Origin: CAYOMP01 sp964405075
GTDB lineage: Bacteria; Bacillota; Clostridia; Lachnospirales; Lachnospiraceae
NCBI GenBank assembly: GCA_964405075.1
Contig: CAYOMP010000072.1
Location: forward strand, 1-12,628
Direction: 5' to 3'
DNA: 12,628 nucleotides
The first letter of the stretch is position 1. Every line of letters starts with the position of its first letter. Under the pieces are notes generated by a model. It did no database searches. It was not told the origin of the DNA and was given only the letters and a program-made list of their open reading frames with translations. Shown piece by piece: positions 1-6,473 of this stretch. A program made the translations under genes and the position numbers.

Positions 1-465
1 TACCAGCCAAACTTTTTCACCAACGATTTCTTCATCATCCTTTTCACAAGTAAAAGAGAAACCACTTGTACTCAAGTCATGCACTACTACATTGAATGAA
101 CCTTTACGCGAGCCAATTCTAACCGACCCTGTATAGCCCAAAGGAATTCTATATCTCCCTCTACGATTTAACTTAGCCCCTAATCTATTGCAAGTAATCA
201 TATGATATACTTCTTTTTTATAACGAACACCTTTAACAGTACATTCTCTGAACACCACCGGTTGTTGTCCAGGTATCTCTACAATGGCATGAATAATAAG
301 ATTACCAGTATTAAAATCTATCATCTTGTCATTTTGCATTATTGGTTCAATAAATACCGCATCAAATTCTGAGAACTTAGCAACAGTTTCAAAAATCATC
401 TTTTGTCTATTACAATATACTTCTAATTGAATTGGCATCTCTTCTTTAACGTCAACAATTCTCAT
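1..465 (-). CDS. PilZ-domain c-di-GMP-binding protein, YcgR-like (3' end cut by window edge)
   Basis: Reading from the ATG at 465 gives 155 uninterrupted codons to the window edge, so the C-terminus is missing. A strong ribosome site (GGGGAGG) lies just upstream of the start. Residues 1 to about 95 are a beta-rich N-terminal region resembling the YcgR-type flagellar brake domain. A PilZ domain starts near residue 99. Its c-di-GMP signature is intact: R102-x3-R106 in RRGRYR, then D130-x-S132-x-x-G135 in DLSTSG. Known for the family: the N-domain plus PilZ architecture binds c-di-GMP and often tunes flagellar motor or surface behaviour. It follows another PilZ gene by 53 bases, downstream of queA, so the three are probably cotranscribed. 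The PilZ call is firm from the motifs. The motility role is inferred, and no flagellar gene is in the window. Confidence 0.85.
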   Translation of the reverse strand, partial: MRIVDVKEEMPIQLEVYCNRQKMIFETVAKFSEFDAVFIEPIMQNDKMIDFNTGNLIIHAIVEIPGQQPVVFRECTVKGVRYKKEVYHMITCNRLGAKLNRRGRYRIPLGYTGSVRIGSRKGSFNVVVHDLSTSGFSFTCEKDDEEIVGEKVWLV

Positions 466-518
466 ATATTTTTCCTCCCCCGCCTGATTTTATTAAAATC
501 CTGCCTAGTAATACAATT

Positions 519-857
519 TTAATCATTAAGAGTCTGATATGTTGCTATTCTGAACTTATCAGTATCTGAAATAATTACAAACTCACAACCATATGTATAT
601 CCTGGTCCATCAACATTCTCTTCAAAACGAACCACCTTAATAATTGCCGGAATTATTTCTTTTGTCCAAATCTGTATATCTGCATTATAAAAAGTCCCAA
701 CCGGAATCTTTTCACCATCATAAGAAAAACCTAATCCACCCTGTGAAATATCTACTAAATTAACCTTTATCTTGCCACTACCCTGACATTCCTGTAAAAA
801 TAGTTCAACTCGCAAATCACTTCTTTTAAACTTCCTGTCTTTTATTCCGCCATCCAT
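519..857 (-). CDS. Single-domain PilZ protein (putative c-di-GMP receptor)
   Basis: This 112-residue protein is essentially one PilZ domain. It shows R12-x3-R16 (KRSDLR) followed by D36-x-S38-x-x-G41 (DISQGG), the two motifs that hold c-di-GMP in PilZ proteins. There is no signal peptide, membrane segment or second domain, so it is probably a cytosolic adaptor that responds to c-di-GMP. GGGAGGA precedes the ATG at 857 at good spacing. It begins 32 bases after queA and ends 53 bases before a second, larger PilZ gene, all on one strand with no terminator between them, which suggests a queA-pilZ-pilZ operon. The partner protein cannot be read from the sequence. Stand-alone PilZ proteins act on motility, exopolysaccharide or other targets. 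Confidence 0.87.
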   Translation of the reverse strand: MDGGIKDRKFKRSDLRVELFLQECQGSGKIKVNLVDISQGGLGFSYDGEKIPVGTFYNADIQIWTKEIIPAIIKVVRFEENVDGPGYTYGCEFVIISDTDKFRIATYQTLND

Positions 858-889
858 TGCTTTTATCCTCCCAATTCTTTCGTAACAGC

Positions 890-1927
890 CTAATGTATAA
901 ACATTGCATCTCCAAAGCTAAAAAATCTGTATTTTTCCTTAACTGCTTCCTCATAGGCTTTCAAAACATTCTCCCTACCTGCTAAAGCAGATACCAACAT
1001 TAGTAAAGTTGATTCAGGCAAATGGAAATTAGTTATTAATCCATCAATTATCTTAAAATCATATCCTGGATAGATAAATATCTCTGTCCATCCGGATTTA
1101 CCTCTAATAATTCCTTTTCCCTCCGCCGCTGATTCTAATGTTCTACAGCTAGTTGTTCCTACAGCAATAACTCTATTTCCTCTAGCCTTTGTATCACTAA
1201 TAATCCGAGCAGCATCCTCATCAATACAAAAGTATTCTGAATGCATATGATGTTCTAATATATTTTCAACCTTAACAGGTCTAAATGTCCCCAATCCTAC
1301 ATGTAATGTAACTCTAACAATATTAATACCCTTGTCTTCTATTGCTGCTAATAACTCCTCGGTAAAATGAAGTCCTGCAGTAGGCGCTGCCGCTGAGCCC
1401 TCATGTTTTGCATAAACAGTCTGGTATCTATTTCTATCCTTTAATTCATGTGTAATGTAAGGTGGTAACGGCATTTGTCCTAACTTATCCAAAATTTCCT
1501 CGAATATCCCTTCATATTCGAACTTAATAAGTCTGTTTCCTTCTTCTACCACATCAATGACTTCTCCTATAAGTAATCCATCACCAAAACTTATCCTGGT
1601 TCCAACTCTGGCCTTTTTTCCTGGCTTAACCAAAGTTTCCCAAATATCATTTTCATGTCTTTTTAATAAAAGAACTTCTATTTTGGCATCTGTTCCAACC
1701 TTACTACCATAAAGTCTGGCTGGAATAACCTTCGTATCATTTATTACCAAACAATCCCCTGTATTTAGGTAATCTATGATATTCCTAAACTTGTTATGTT
1801 CATATTCACCTGTATTTTTATTCAATAGTAATAATCTAGAATCAGCTCTATCCTCTAATGGATCCTGAGCAATTAATTCTTGTGGAAGATCAAAATAATA
1901 ATCTTCTACTTTCATATTATCTGACAT
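890..1927 (-). CDS. queA: S-adenosylmethionine:tRNA ribosyltransferase-isomerase (QueA)
   Basis: QueA transfers and isomerises the ribosyl part of S-adenosylmethionine onto preQ1 already in tRNA, giving epoxyqueuosine at wobble position 34 of GUN-anticodon tRNAs. It is cytosolic. The 345-residue length is normal for the family. Conserved blocks are easy to see: DYYFDLPQELIAQ at the N-terminus, VYAKHEGSAAAPTAGLHFT around 171-189, HVGLGTFRPV at 209-218, VGTTSCRTLESAA at 256-268, and LITNFHLPESTLLMLVSAL at 297-315. I chose the ATG at 1927 because TAGGAG lies about 12 bases upstream. The in-frame ATG four codons later is too far from it. It probably heads an operon with two PilZ genes. Tgt, which acts just before QueA, lies about 7.5 kb away on the same strand instead of adjacent. 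Confidence 0.97.
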   Translation of the reverse strand: MSDNMKVEDYYFDLPQELIAQDPLEDRADSRLLLLNKNTGEYEHNKFRNIIDYLNTGDCLVINDTKVIPARLYGSKVGTDAKIEVLLLKRHENDIWETLVKPGKKARVGTRISFGDGLLIGEVIDVVEEGNRLIKFEYEGIFEEILDKLGQMPLPPYITHELKDRNRYQTVYAKHEGSAAAPTAGLHFTEELLAAIEDKGINIVRVTLHVGLGTFRPVKVENILEHHMHSEYFCIDEDAARIISDTKARGNRVIAVGTTSCRTLESAAEGKGIIRGKSGWTEIFIYPGYDFKIIDGLITNFHLPESTLLMLVSALAGRENVLKAYEEAVKEKYRFFSFGDAMFIH

Positions 1928-1968
1928 ATTTTTTCTTAACTCCTAAATATCTTATTGTACTTTTCCAA

Positions 1969-1974
1969 ATTATA
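1969..1974 (-). promoter_or_regulatory. Candidate -10 element for queA
   Basis: On the minus strand this reads TATAAT, a perfect -10 hexamer, about 42 bases before the queA start and inside the only gap before the gene. No convincing -35 hexamer lies 16-18 bases upstream, where the sequence is A/T-only, so the assignment rests on the -10 and its position. No preQ1-type riboswitch fold was recognised in the leader. Confidence 0.4.
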
Positions 1975-2056
1975 CATAACCTTTTTTATATAATAATGTG
2001 AATTATTAGCCCATTCATCTTATAAACAAAGCCACGAGCATTCTTTACCAAACAAC

Positions 2057-2118
2057 AAAATAGGGAATATATAATTTCGTTAAAAAAGTATACAATCATA
2101 TATATAATACCCTATTTT
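2057..2118 (-). terminator. Possible weak terminator: long A/T-rich inverted repeat
   Basis: The arms AAAATAGGG (2057-2065) and CCCTATTTT (2110-2118) are exact reverse complements. The inner flanks are alternating AT and can extend pairing imperfectly, which leaves a loop of about 30 bases or more. Transcribed from the ABC permease side, the second arm ends in TTTT and continues GTTGTTT, which could serve as a poor U-tract. It sits 18 bases past the end of the last ABC permease gene and about 80 bases before the queA -10. Terminator is the simplest reading, but a palindromic mini-element or binding site is also possible. Confidence 0.35.
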
Positions 2119-2135
2119 ATAAGTATTCACAATAA

Positions 2136-2849
2136 TTAATTTTTACATTTTGCGATTTTTTTATTAAATGCAACAATCCACAACATGCATATTGCCACAC
2201 CACAGACAAAATTCCATATATTTCCAGTAATATACAATTCACTTAACCAATATCCGGGTAAAATACTAAATAGCACTTTAAAATTCCCTTCCATAAAATA
2301 TGGAACTACTATTCCAAGCAAAAATACCCCTGATAATTTTGTTAACGCCATACCTTCTAGCTTATTATGAGATAGTGCAACAACTACTAATCCTATAATT
2401 ATTCCCTGTAATAATGCCATAAAGCTTAACATCAATATCATTTTCATATCTTTAATTTCTAATGCAAAAAATTTCACAACAATTATTGTTATAACAAATG
2501 CACTGATAGCTGGCACTGCTAATCTTGTGAAAAAGTATCCTCTCTTGCCAACTGGTGTTACCCATAAATATCTTGCCGTTCCATCATCTAACTCTTCTAA
2601 TATACACATTGCACCTATATAGCTATACATTACTGACGAAAGAACAATTAAAAGCAAATCAAACAGACTATAATACGGCATTATAAACTGCTCATACCCA
2701 AAATACTTTTCTATCATATTCTCAATAAGAGGAATTCCAAATTTAAATGCCATTCCAGCTAACAAAGGTGCCAACATTGCTGCAAACAGCATCATATCTT
2801 TTTTTATTTGATAAATAAACAATTTTGTACAATTAACTATTGCCATCAT
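2136..2849 (-). CDS. ABC-2 type export permease, second subunit
   Basis: This integral membrane protein (237 residues from the chosen start) has about six hydrophobic segments, near 20-38, 60-83, 111-130, 137-159, 168-187 and 211-228. Between the second and third is the polar stretch EELDDGTARYLWVTPVG followed by KRGYFFTRL, the usual ABC-2 coupling segment that contacts the ATPase. I chose the ATG at 2849, not the in-frame ATG at 2876. AGGAGG sits at good spacing from 2849, and the start overlaps the upstream stop as ATGA, typical of translational coupling. It is the last gene of an ATPase-permease-permease operon. The architecture resembles the mycobacterial Rv2688c-Rv2687c-Rv2686c fluoroquinolone exporter. 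The substrate here is unknown. Confidence 0.85.
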   Translation of the reverse strand: MMAIVNCTKLFIYQIKKDMMLFAAMLAPLLAGMAFKFGIPLIENMIEKYFGYEQFIMPYYSLFDLLLIVLSSVMYSYIGAMCILEELDDGTARYLWVTPVGKRGYFFTRLAVPAISAFVITIIVVKFFALEIKDMKMILMLSFMALLQGIIIGLVVVALSHNKLEGMALTKLSGVFLLGIVVPYFMEGNFKVLFSILPGYWLSELYITGNIWNFVCGVAICMLWIVAFNKKIAKCKN

Positions 2850-3529
2850 AATTTGACTCCTCCTAGACGTTTCCATGATTTTTTTGTTGCCTTATATGCC
2901 CATAAAAACAATCCACCAATTGCAATTATCAATACAATTATCTCTAGAATAATGTTTGTATGTATATTAGCCACTAGACCTATACAAATATTTGCCGGAT
3001 ATAAATACATATATTTAACACCCTTTCCAAATAAATAAAAAACAGGTGGAACAAACAATAATAATTCAAAAGGTGTTGTATATAATATAAACTGATTTAA
3101 TGATGATATTTTGGTACCTATAGCTACTCCAACCAGTGTAAACATACTGGAAATTATTCCTGTATATACTGCCACTAAATACCACCTTTCCAAGCCACCC
3201 GCCTTTGCCAGAATTGCTGATATTATCGTAGCAATAAACGCCATAGATATTACTTTTGACAATATATATTCCCATATTCTTAATGGTGATACAGCCAAGG
3301 TATTTAGAACTCTCTGGCTTTTTTCTAATAGTATTAAAGCCCCCATTAGAAAAATTCCTATGGCTGCCGGGTCAGAATATATTAATATAATAGCAGCTGT
3401 ATTCTTTACACTCGCCGGTAATATTCCCAAAACAAAAATATACAAAATGCATATAACTGCATATATAAAATAAAATCCATATCTAAATTGAAACTTTATA
3501 TCATTCAAAATCAAGCTAACAAATCTCAT
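2846..3529 (-). CDS. ABC-2 type export permease, first subunit (fluoroquinolone-exporter-like)
   Basis: This integral membrane protein (227 residues from the chosen start) has hydrophobic segments near 19-37, 53-69, 92-109, 116-137, 146-168 and 194-213, about six helices. LLEKSQRVLNTLAVSPLRIW at about 67-86, followed by EYILSK, is the ABC-2 coupling segment after helix two. The equivalent segment is found in the second permease, so the two probably form a heterodimer. A longer frame begins at 3541, but that ATG has no ribosome site. The GGAG between 3541 and 3529 sits about six bases before the ATG at 3529, which I prefer. It starts 13 bases after the ATPase stop and overlaps the next permease by an ATGA junction. 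Substrate is inferred only as a drug or toxic amphiphile, from the TetR neighbour. Confidence 0.85.
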   Translation of the reverse strand: MRFVSLILNDIKFQFRYGFYFIYAVICILYIFVLGILPASVKNTAAIILIYSDPAAIGIFLMGALILLEKSQRVLNTLAVSPLRIWEYILSKVISMAFIATIISAILAKAGGLERWYLVAVYTGIISSMFTLVGVAIGTKISSLNQFILYTTPFELLLFVPPVFYLFGKGVKYMYLYPANICIGLVANIHTNIILEIIVLIIAIGGLFLWAYKATKKSWKRLGGVKL

Positions 3530-3542
3530 ATTTTTCTCCATT

Positions 3543-4403
3543 CTATACTAATGTTTTTCCTGTAACTTCAATAAAAATATCATTCAAATCCGGTTCTGAA
3601 GAATGTATTGATAATATTTTATTTTGAGCAACAAGTTCTTGAAGCTTTTTATCTGATGCAGTTTCCTTAAGCAAACACTTACCTTTGTTTTCTATACCAT
3701 TTTCCAAATATGTATACTCTATCTTGGATGCACCCTTTGACATGATTAAATTATGCGGTGTATCAAGAGCACATATTTTACCATTTACTATAAAAGCAAC
3801 TCTGTCACATAATTCTGTGGCATCTGCCATATTATGTGTTGTAAGAATTATTGTTTTGCCTCTTTGCTTTTCGCTTAATATAATATCCTTCATCATTCTA
3901 CTATTAGTAGGATCCAATCCACTAGTTGGCTCATCTAAAAATAATAAGTCTGGCTCATGTACCAGTGCTTTCACAAAATTCATTCTGGATTTCATCCCCT
4001 TGGAAAATTCTGATATTTTTTTATTAGCGTCATTCTCTAATCCCACTATTTCTAATAATTCTTTAACACTTCTGCCTTGATTCTTATATAAAGATTTAAA
4101 AAAATCCAAATTTTGTTTTGCAGTCATTTTTTCATAAAGACTAGGAAATTCAAAGTCGACACCTATTTTTTCATAATAACTGTTATTATGTTTCTTACAC
4201 TCTTGTCCATCTACCTGAGCACTTCCATCATAAGTTGTAATTAACCCTGTCAATATTTTTTGTAAAGTACTTTTTCCAGCTCCTGATGGACCTAAAAATC
4301 CAAATATTTCACCTTTTTTCACCTCAAAATTCATTCCTTCTATAAAAGTTTTTTTAGTGTAACTAAAAGATAAATCCTTTACTTTTATCATTCTTTCATT
4401 CAT
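3543..4403 (-). CDS. ABC transporter ATP-binding protein (drug-export type)
   Basis: This 286-residue ATPase powers the two permeases encoded next to it at the cytoplasmic face of the membrane. It has Walker A GPSGAGKST (38-46), a signature helix with FSKGMKSR in place of LSGGQ (133-140), Walker B LLFLDEP with catalytic E158, a D-loop SGLDP, and the switch histidine H190 in TTHN. The usual Q-loop glutamine appears to be glutamate (FEFPSLYEK, near residue 85), which I recall as common in this exporter subfamily. The frame stays open to an ATG at 4505, adding 34 residues. The ATG at 4403 is far better: GGAGAG is eight bases upstream, and the family fold starts there. A TGAC-N16-GTCA dyad lies immediately before the ribosome site, matching one in front of the TetR gene. 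Confidence 0.92.
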   Translation of the reverse strand: MNERMIKVKDLSFSYTKKTFIEGMNFEVKKGEIFGFLGPSGAGKSTLQKILTGLITTYDGSAQVDGQECKKHNNSYYEKIGVDFEFPSLYEKMTAKQNLDFFKSLYKNQGRSVKELLEIVGLENDANKKISEFSKGMKSRMNFVKALVHEPDLLFLDEPTSGLDPTNSRMMKDIILSEKQRGKTIILTTHNMADATELCDRVAFIVNGKICALDTPHNLIMSKGASKIEYTYLENGIENKGKCLLKETASDKKLQELVAQNKILSIHSSEPDLNDIFIEVTGKTLV

Positions 4404-4420
4404 ACTTAACTCTCCTTTTT

Positions 4421-4444
4421 TGACTATTTTACATTTTTTCGTCA
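4421..4444. promoter_or_regulatory. Candidate TetR-family operator in front of the ABC operon
   Basis: The plus strand reads TGAC, 16 bases, GTCA. One half-site abuts the ribosome site of the ATPase gene (minus strand AGTCAAAAAAGGAGAG). The dyad, its 16-base spacer and its position next to the ribosome site match the element at 5130-5153 in front of the tetR-like gene, where six T bases also precede TGACTA. A repressor bound here would block initiation or early elongation of the exporter operon. No good -35/-10 pair was found just upstream, so the exact start point is unclear. Confidence 0.6.
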
Positions 4445-4516
4445 AATAAAATTTAAAATAATAAGGTTGTTTTAAAATATACGAAAAAATCGTAATCAAC
4501 AACATCTTTCATTTTC

Positions 4517-5113
4517 CTAATTCATTATCTGCAATAGCAACCCCTTAATACATACCCTCAAACTTTCTTCAAAATACTCATCCTTTGTTTCTTTGATAAA
4601 TATCGTATTCATAAACAAGTTTCTAAAAGCTGCACTAAATATAGGTATTTCAGATTCATCTAATTTGGCATTTGGCATACATTCAAAAATCTTTGTTAAA
4701 TCTTCCTCATCATCCTGAAAATGCTCTAACAATACTTCTTGTGGTAACTTCTTGTATAGAATTTCCACTTCGCTGGATGTCATAATTTTCAACAGTGGAT
4801 TATTACCTGCTACCAAGAAAAATTCTAAAAGCAATTCTGTCCACTCTTCCACTGTAGAATCGCCTCTCATTTGCCCAATGCCTTCTTCTATCCGTTTCTG
4901 AACATCATTATGAAAATCCATTAACACTTCAAACAACAGCAGTTCCTTTGATTCATAAAATAAATAGAACGTACCCTTAGGTATCTTTGTTCTTTTTACC
5001 AGTTCGTCAACGGTTGTTTTCTTTATTCCATACAAAGCCATGCATTCAGTTGCATTTTCTTTTAATCTTTTTCTGATGTCTTCCTTCTCTATATCTGAAT
5101 AACACTTAGGCAT
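4517..5113 (-). CDS. TetR/AcrR-family transcriptional repressor
   Basis: At 198 residues this is the normal size for the family. The N-terminal TetR DNA-binding domain spans about 10-60, with its helix-turn-helix in TTVDELVKRTKIPKGTFY (33-50) followed by LFYESKELLL (51-60), a strongly typical sequence. The C-terminal helical half is divergent, as expected for a ligand-binding and dimerisation domain, so the inducer cannot be predicted. The ATG at 5113 follows GAGGTGG at short spacing. The gene precedes the ABC export operon by 113 bases on the same strand. Matching inverted repeats lie before its own ribosome site and before the ATPase gene. It therefore most likely represses itself and the exporter until a toxic substrate binds. 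Regulation is inferred from sites and context. Confidence 0.93.
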   Translation of the reverse strand: MPKCYSDIEKEDIRKRLKENATECMALYGIKKTTVDELVKRTKIPKGTFYLFYESKELLLFEVLMDFHNDVQKRIEEGIGQMRGDSTVEEWTELLLEFFLVAGNNPLLKIMTSSEVEILYKKLPQEVLLEHFQDDEEDLTKIFECMPNAKLDESEIPIFSAAFRNLFMNTIFIKETKDEYFEESLRVCIKGLLLQIMN

Positions 5114-5129
5114 TCAACCACCTCTTTTT

Positions 5130-5153
5130 TGACTAATTATTTATTTTTAGTCA
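5130..5153. promoter_or_regulatory. Candidate TetR-family operator of the regulator's own gene
   Basis: The arms TGACTAA (5130-5136) and TTAGTCA (5147-5153) are perfect reverse complements with a 10-base A/T spacer. The outer arm touches the -10 hexamer of the predicted tetR promoter and the inner arm abuts the tetR ribosome site. A bound dimer would cover the transcription start. A dyad with the same outer geometry (TGAC-N16-GTCA) recurs at 4421-4444 before the ABC operon. Confidence 0.68.
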
Positions 5154-5181
5154 TAATATCACCAACAAATAAAAAAGTCAA
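5153..5181 (-). promoter_or_regulatory. Predicted sigma-A type promoter of the tetR-like gene
   Basis: On the minus strand TTGACT (-35, at 5176-5181) is followed by 17 bases and then TATTAT (-10, at 5153-5158). This is one mismatch from consensus in each hexamer with ideal spacing. The predicted start would fall inside the operator dyad at 5130-5153, about 30 bases before the ATG, as expected for autorepression. Confidence 0.72.
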
Positions 5182-5196
5182 TATTTTTTACTTGTT
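5164..5196 (-). terminator. A/T-rich hairpin after the esterase gene (weak terminator candidate)
   Basis: The arms AACAAATAAAAAA (5164-5176) and TTTTTTACTTGTT (5184-5196) pair over 13 positions around a 7-base loop. The single mismatch becomes a G-U pair in the minus-strand RNA. It begins 13 bases after the esterase stop codon. It lacks a GC-rich stem and a separate U-tract, although the descending arm itself is T-rich. The -35 of the next promoter lies at its loop, so termination and initiation signals may overlap. Confidence 0.4.
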
Positions 5197-5209
5197 TAGA
5201 TTCTTGTTC

Positions 5210-6175
5210 CTATTTTGAAAAATAATTTTTCTGTGCATATCTGAAAGCATCCAAATAGAATTCTCTTGCTCTTTTAGTTACCTCTGCTTTTGGACACACA
5301 ATATCAAAACCATGATAACATCCTTCAAACTCTTTAAAGAACACTTCCACAGCTGCTTTTTTCATATTAGCAACGTATTCTTTGGTTTCATCATAAAAAG
5401 GATCTATGCTCCCTATATATGTACACATAGGTGGCAAATTTGAAAAGTCTGTTTCCCTTGCCGGTGCAGCATATTTTGATACAGTATCCTTGCAATCTCG
5501 CAAATACATTTTCCATGCTATTTCATTTGATACACTGTTCCATACAGGTGCATCATTATTTTTAGAAGACTCCGTAATCATTCTATCATCCAGCATAGGA
5601 TAGAAAGGCATTTGAAAAGCTATATCAACTTTTTTCTCATCTCTTGCAAGTAATGTTACCGCAGCAGTTAAATTACCTCCAGCACTATCTCCACCTACAA
5701 ATATCTGTTTTTCATTAATCCCCAATATTTTTGCATTGTCTTTCATCCATAACAATGTATCATAGCAATCATTCAAAGCAGCTGGATATGGTGCCTCTGT
5801 ACTCTTTCTGTAATCTGGCACAACTACAATACAATTATGCTCTTCCAAAAAATTTTCCACAAACCTAAAGTCCTGTTCTGGAGCTCCTATAGCAAAGCCA
5901 CCACCATGAATCCATAATAATCCTGTAGCATTTTCGCAAGTCTCTTTCTTAGATTTGCATACACATACGCGAATGTCATTTCCATCACGACCCTTTATAA
6001 TCTGTTCCTCCATTACTGTATTTTTCCCAAGCCATTTTCCTTTACTGACACCCATAATTTTATTAATAAGCCTAAACTTTCTTTCAGTATAATAATAATT
6101 AAATCTCCTGATAAATTTACCTGTTCTTCTTAATTCTGGTAAAATCGAATCATTAGATATCCTATATTTCTTCAT
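5210..6175 (-). CDS. Alpha/beta-hydrolase of the hormone-sensitive lipase (HSL, bacterial family IV) esterase group
   Basis: The 321-residue protein fits the Abhydrolase_3/HSL family, which hydrolyses short-chain or activated esters. The oxyanion-hole motif HGGG is at 90-93 (WIHGGGFAIG). The nucleophile elbow is GDSAGG with S164. The acid is probably D258 in GSIDPFYDE and the base H288 in CYHGF, giving a complete triad in the usual order. No signal peptide is visible. The basic N-terminal region (MKKYRISNDS onward) looks like a cap segment, so the enzyme is probably cytosolic. The ATG at 6175 is preceded only by a weak AAGGGA. It lies upstream of the TetR/ABC module on the same strand but is separated from it by a weak hairpin and the tetR promoter. 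The natural substrate is unknown; a link to detoxification is speculative. Confidence 0.9.
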   Translation of the reverse strand: MKKYRISNDSILPELRRTGKFIRRFNYYYTERKFRLINKIMGVSKGKWLGKNTVMEEQIIKGRDGNDIRVCVCKSKKETCENATGLLWIHGGGFAIGAPEQDFRFVENFLEEHNCIVVVPDYRKSTEAPYPAALNDCYDTLLWMKDNAKILGINEKQIFVGGDSAGGNLTAAVTLLARDEKKVDIAFQMPFYPMLDDRMITESSKNNDAPVWNSVSNEIAWKMYLRDCKDTVSKYAAPARETDFSNLPPMCTYIGSIDPFYDETKEYVANMKKAAVEVFFKEFEGCYHGFDIVCPKAEVTKRAREFYLDAFRYAQKNYFSK

Positions 6176-6306
6176 TCGTATTATTCCCTTCTATCTCTAA
6201 TTGTCATTATTACCTTACTATATGAACACGCTTAATCAACACTTTTTATTTATCACACTATGCAAAGCAATATATATGCTAAGCTTTAACGCAAATTTTA
6301 GCAAAA

Positions 6307-6323
6307 AAAACGTCTTAAAACGT
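6307..6323. promoter_or_regulatory. Tandem AAAACGT repeat upstream of the esterase gene
   Basis: AAAACGT occurs at 6307-6313 and again at 6317-6323, exactly ten bases apart, in the 298-base gap before the esterase. One helical turn between direct repeats is typical for tandem regulator binding. The rest of the gap (6176-6395) is A/T-rich, with no convincing gene and no strong promoter; several weak -10-like hexamers are present. Low confidence, because short repeats arise easily here. Confidence 0.25.
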
Positions 6324-6395
6324 GACAAAAAATGGCATATAAATATGTTTTTCACCTTATTTTGATTATAAAATAACTTTCCTACATAGTCAAAA

Positions 6396-6438
6396 GACAA
6401 CCTTAAAAGTCAGATTAAATCCGTCTTTCAAGGTTGTC
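6396..6438 (-). terminator. Rho-independent terminator of the OPT/PqqD operon
   Basis: GACAACCTT (6396-6404) and AAGGTTGTC (6430-6438) are perfect 9-base inverted repeats. Further pairing inside (AAAAG with CTTTC on the plus strand, one G-U in the RNA) lengthens the stem. On the minus strand the stem is followed by TTTT. It lies 35 bases after the stop of the PqqD-like gene. The plus strand also has a T-rich tail, but there is no plus-strand gene for it to serve. Confidence 0.8.
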
Positions 6439-6473
6439 CTTATTATTTTAATTATGTTATTTTGTTAAACAAA

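Noticed and set aside
1928..2135. preQ1 riboswitch in front of queA
   Set aside because: No compact hairpin plus A-rich tail with C-rich pairing typical of preQ1 aptamers was seen; the leader is short and A/T-rich.
3066..3275. Minus-strand open frame of 69 codons inside the first permease gene
   Set aside because: It is an alternative frame of a strongly supported membrane protein gene, with no independent evidence.
3685..4080. Plus-strand open frame of 131 codons opposite the ABC ATPase; similar plus-strand frames elsewhere (for example 12037-12435, 7595-7912, 3111-3473)
   Set aside because: All lie inside well-supported minus-strand genes, have no family resemblance, and look like antisense shadows of A/T-rich coding sequence.
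4404..4505. Longer N-terminus for the ABC ATPase starting at 4505
   Set aside because: No ribosome site there, the extra 34 residues are outside the family fold, and the strong GGAGAG fits the ATG at 4403. The longer form would also place the operator inside coding sequence.
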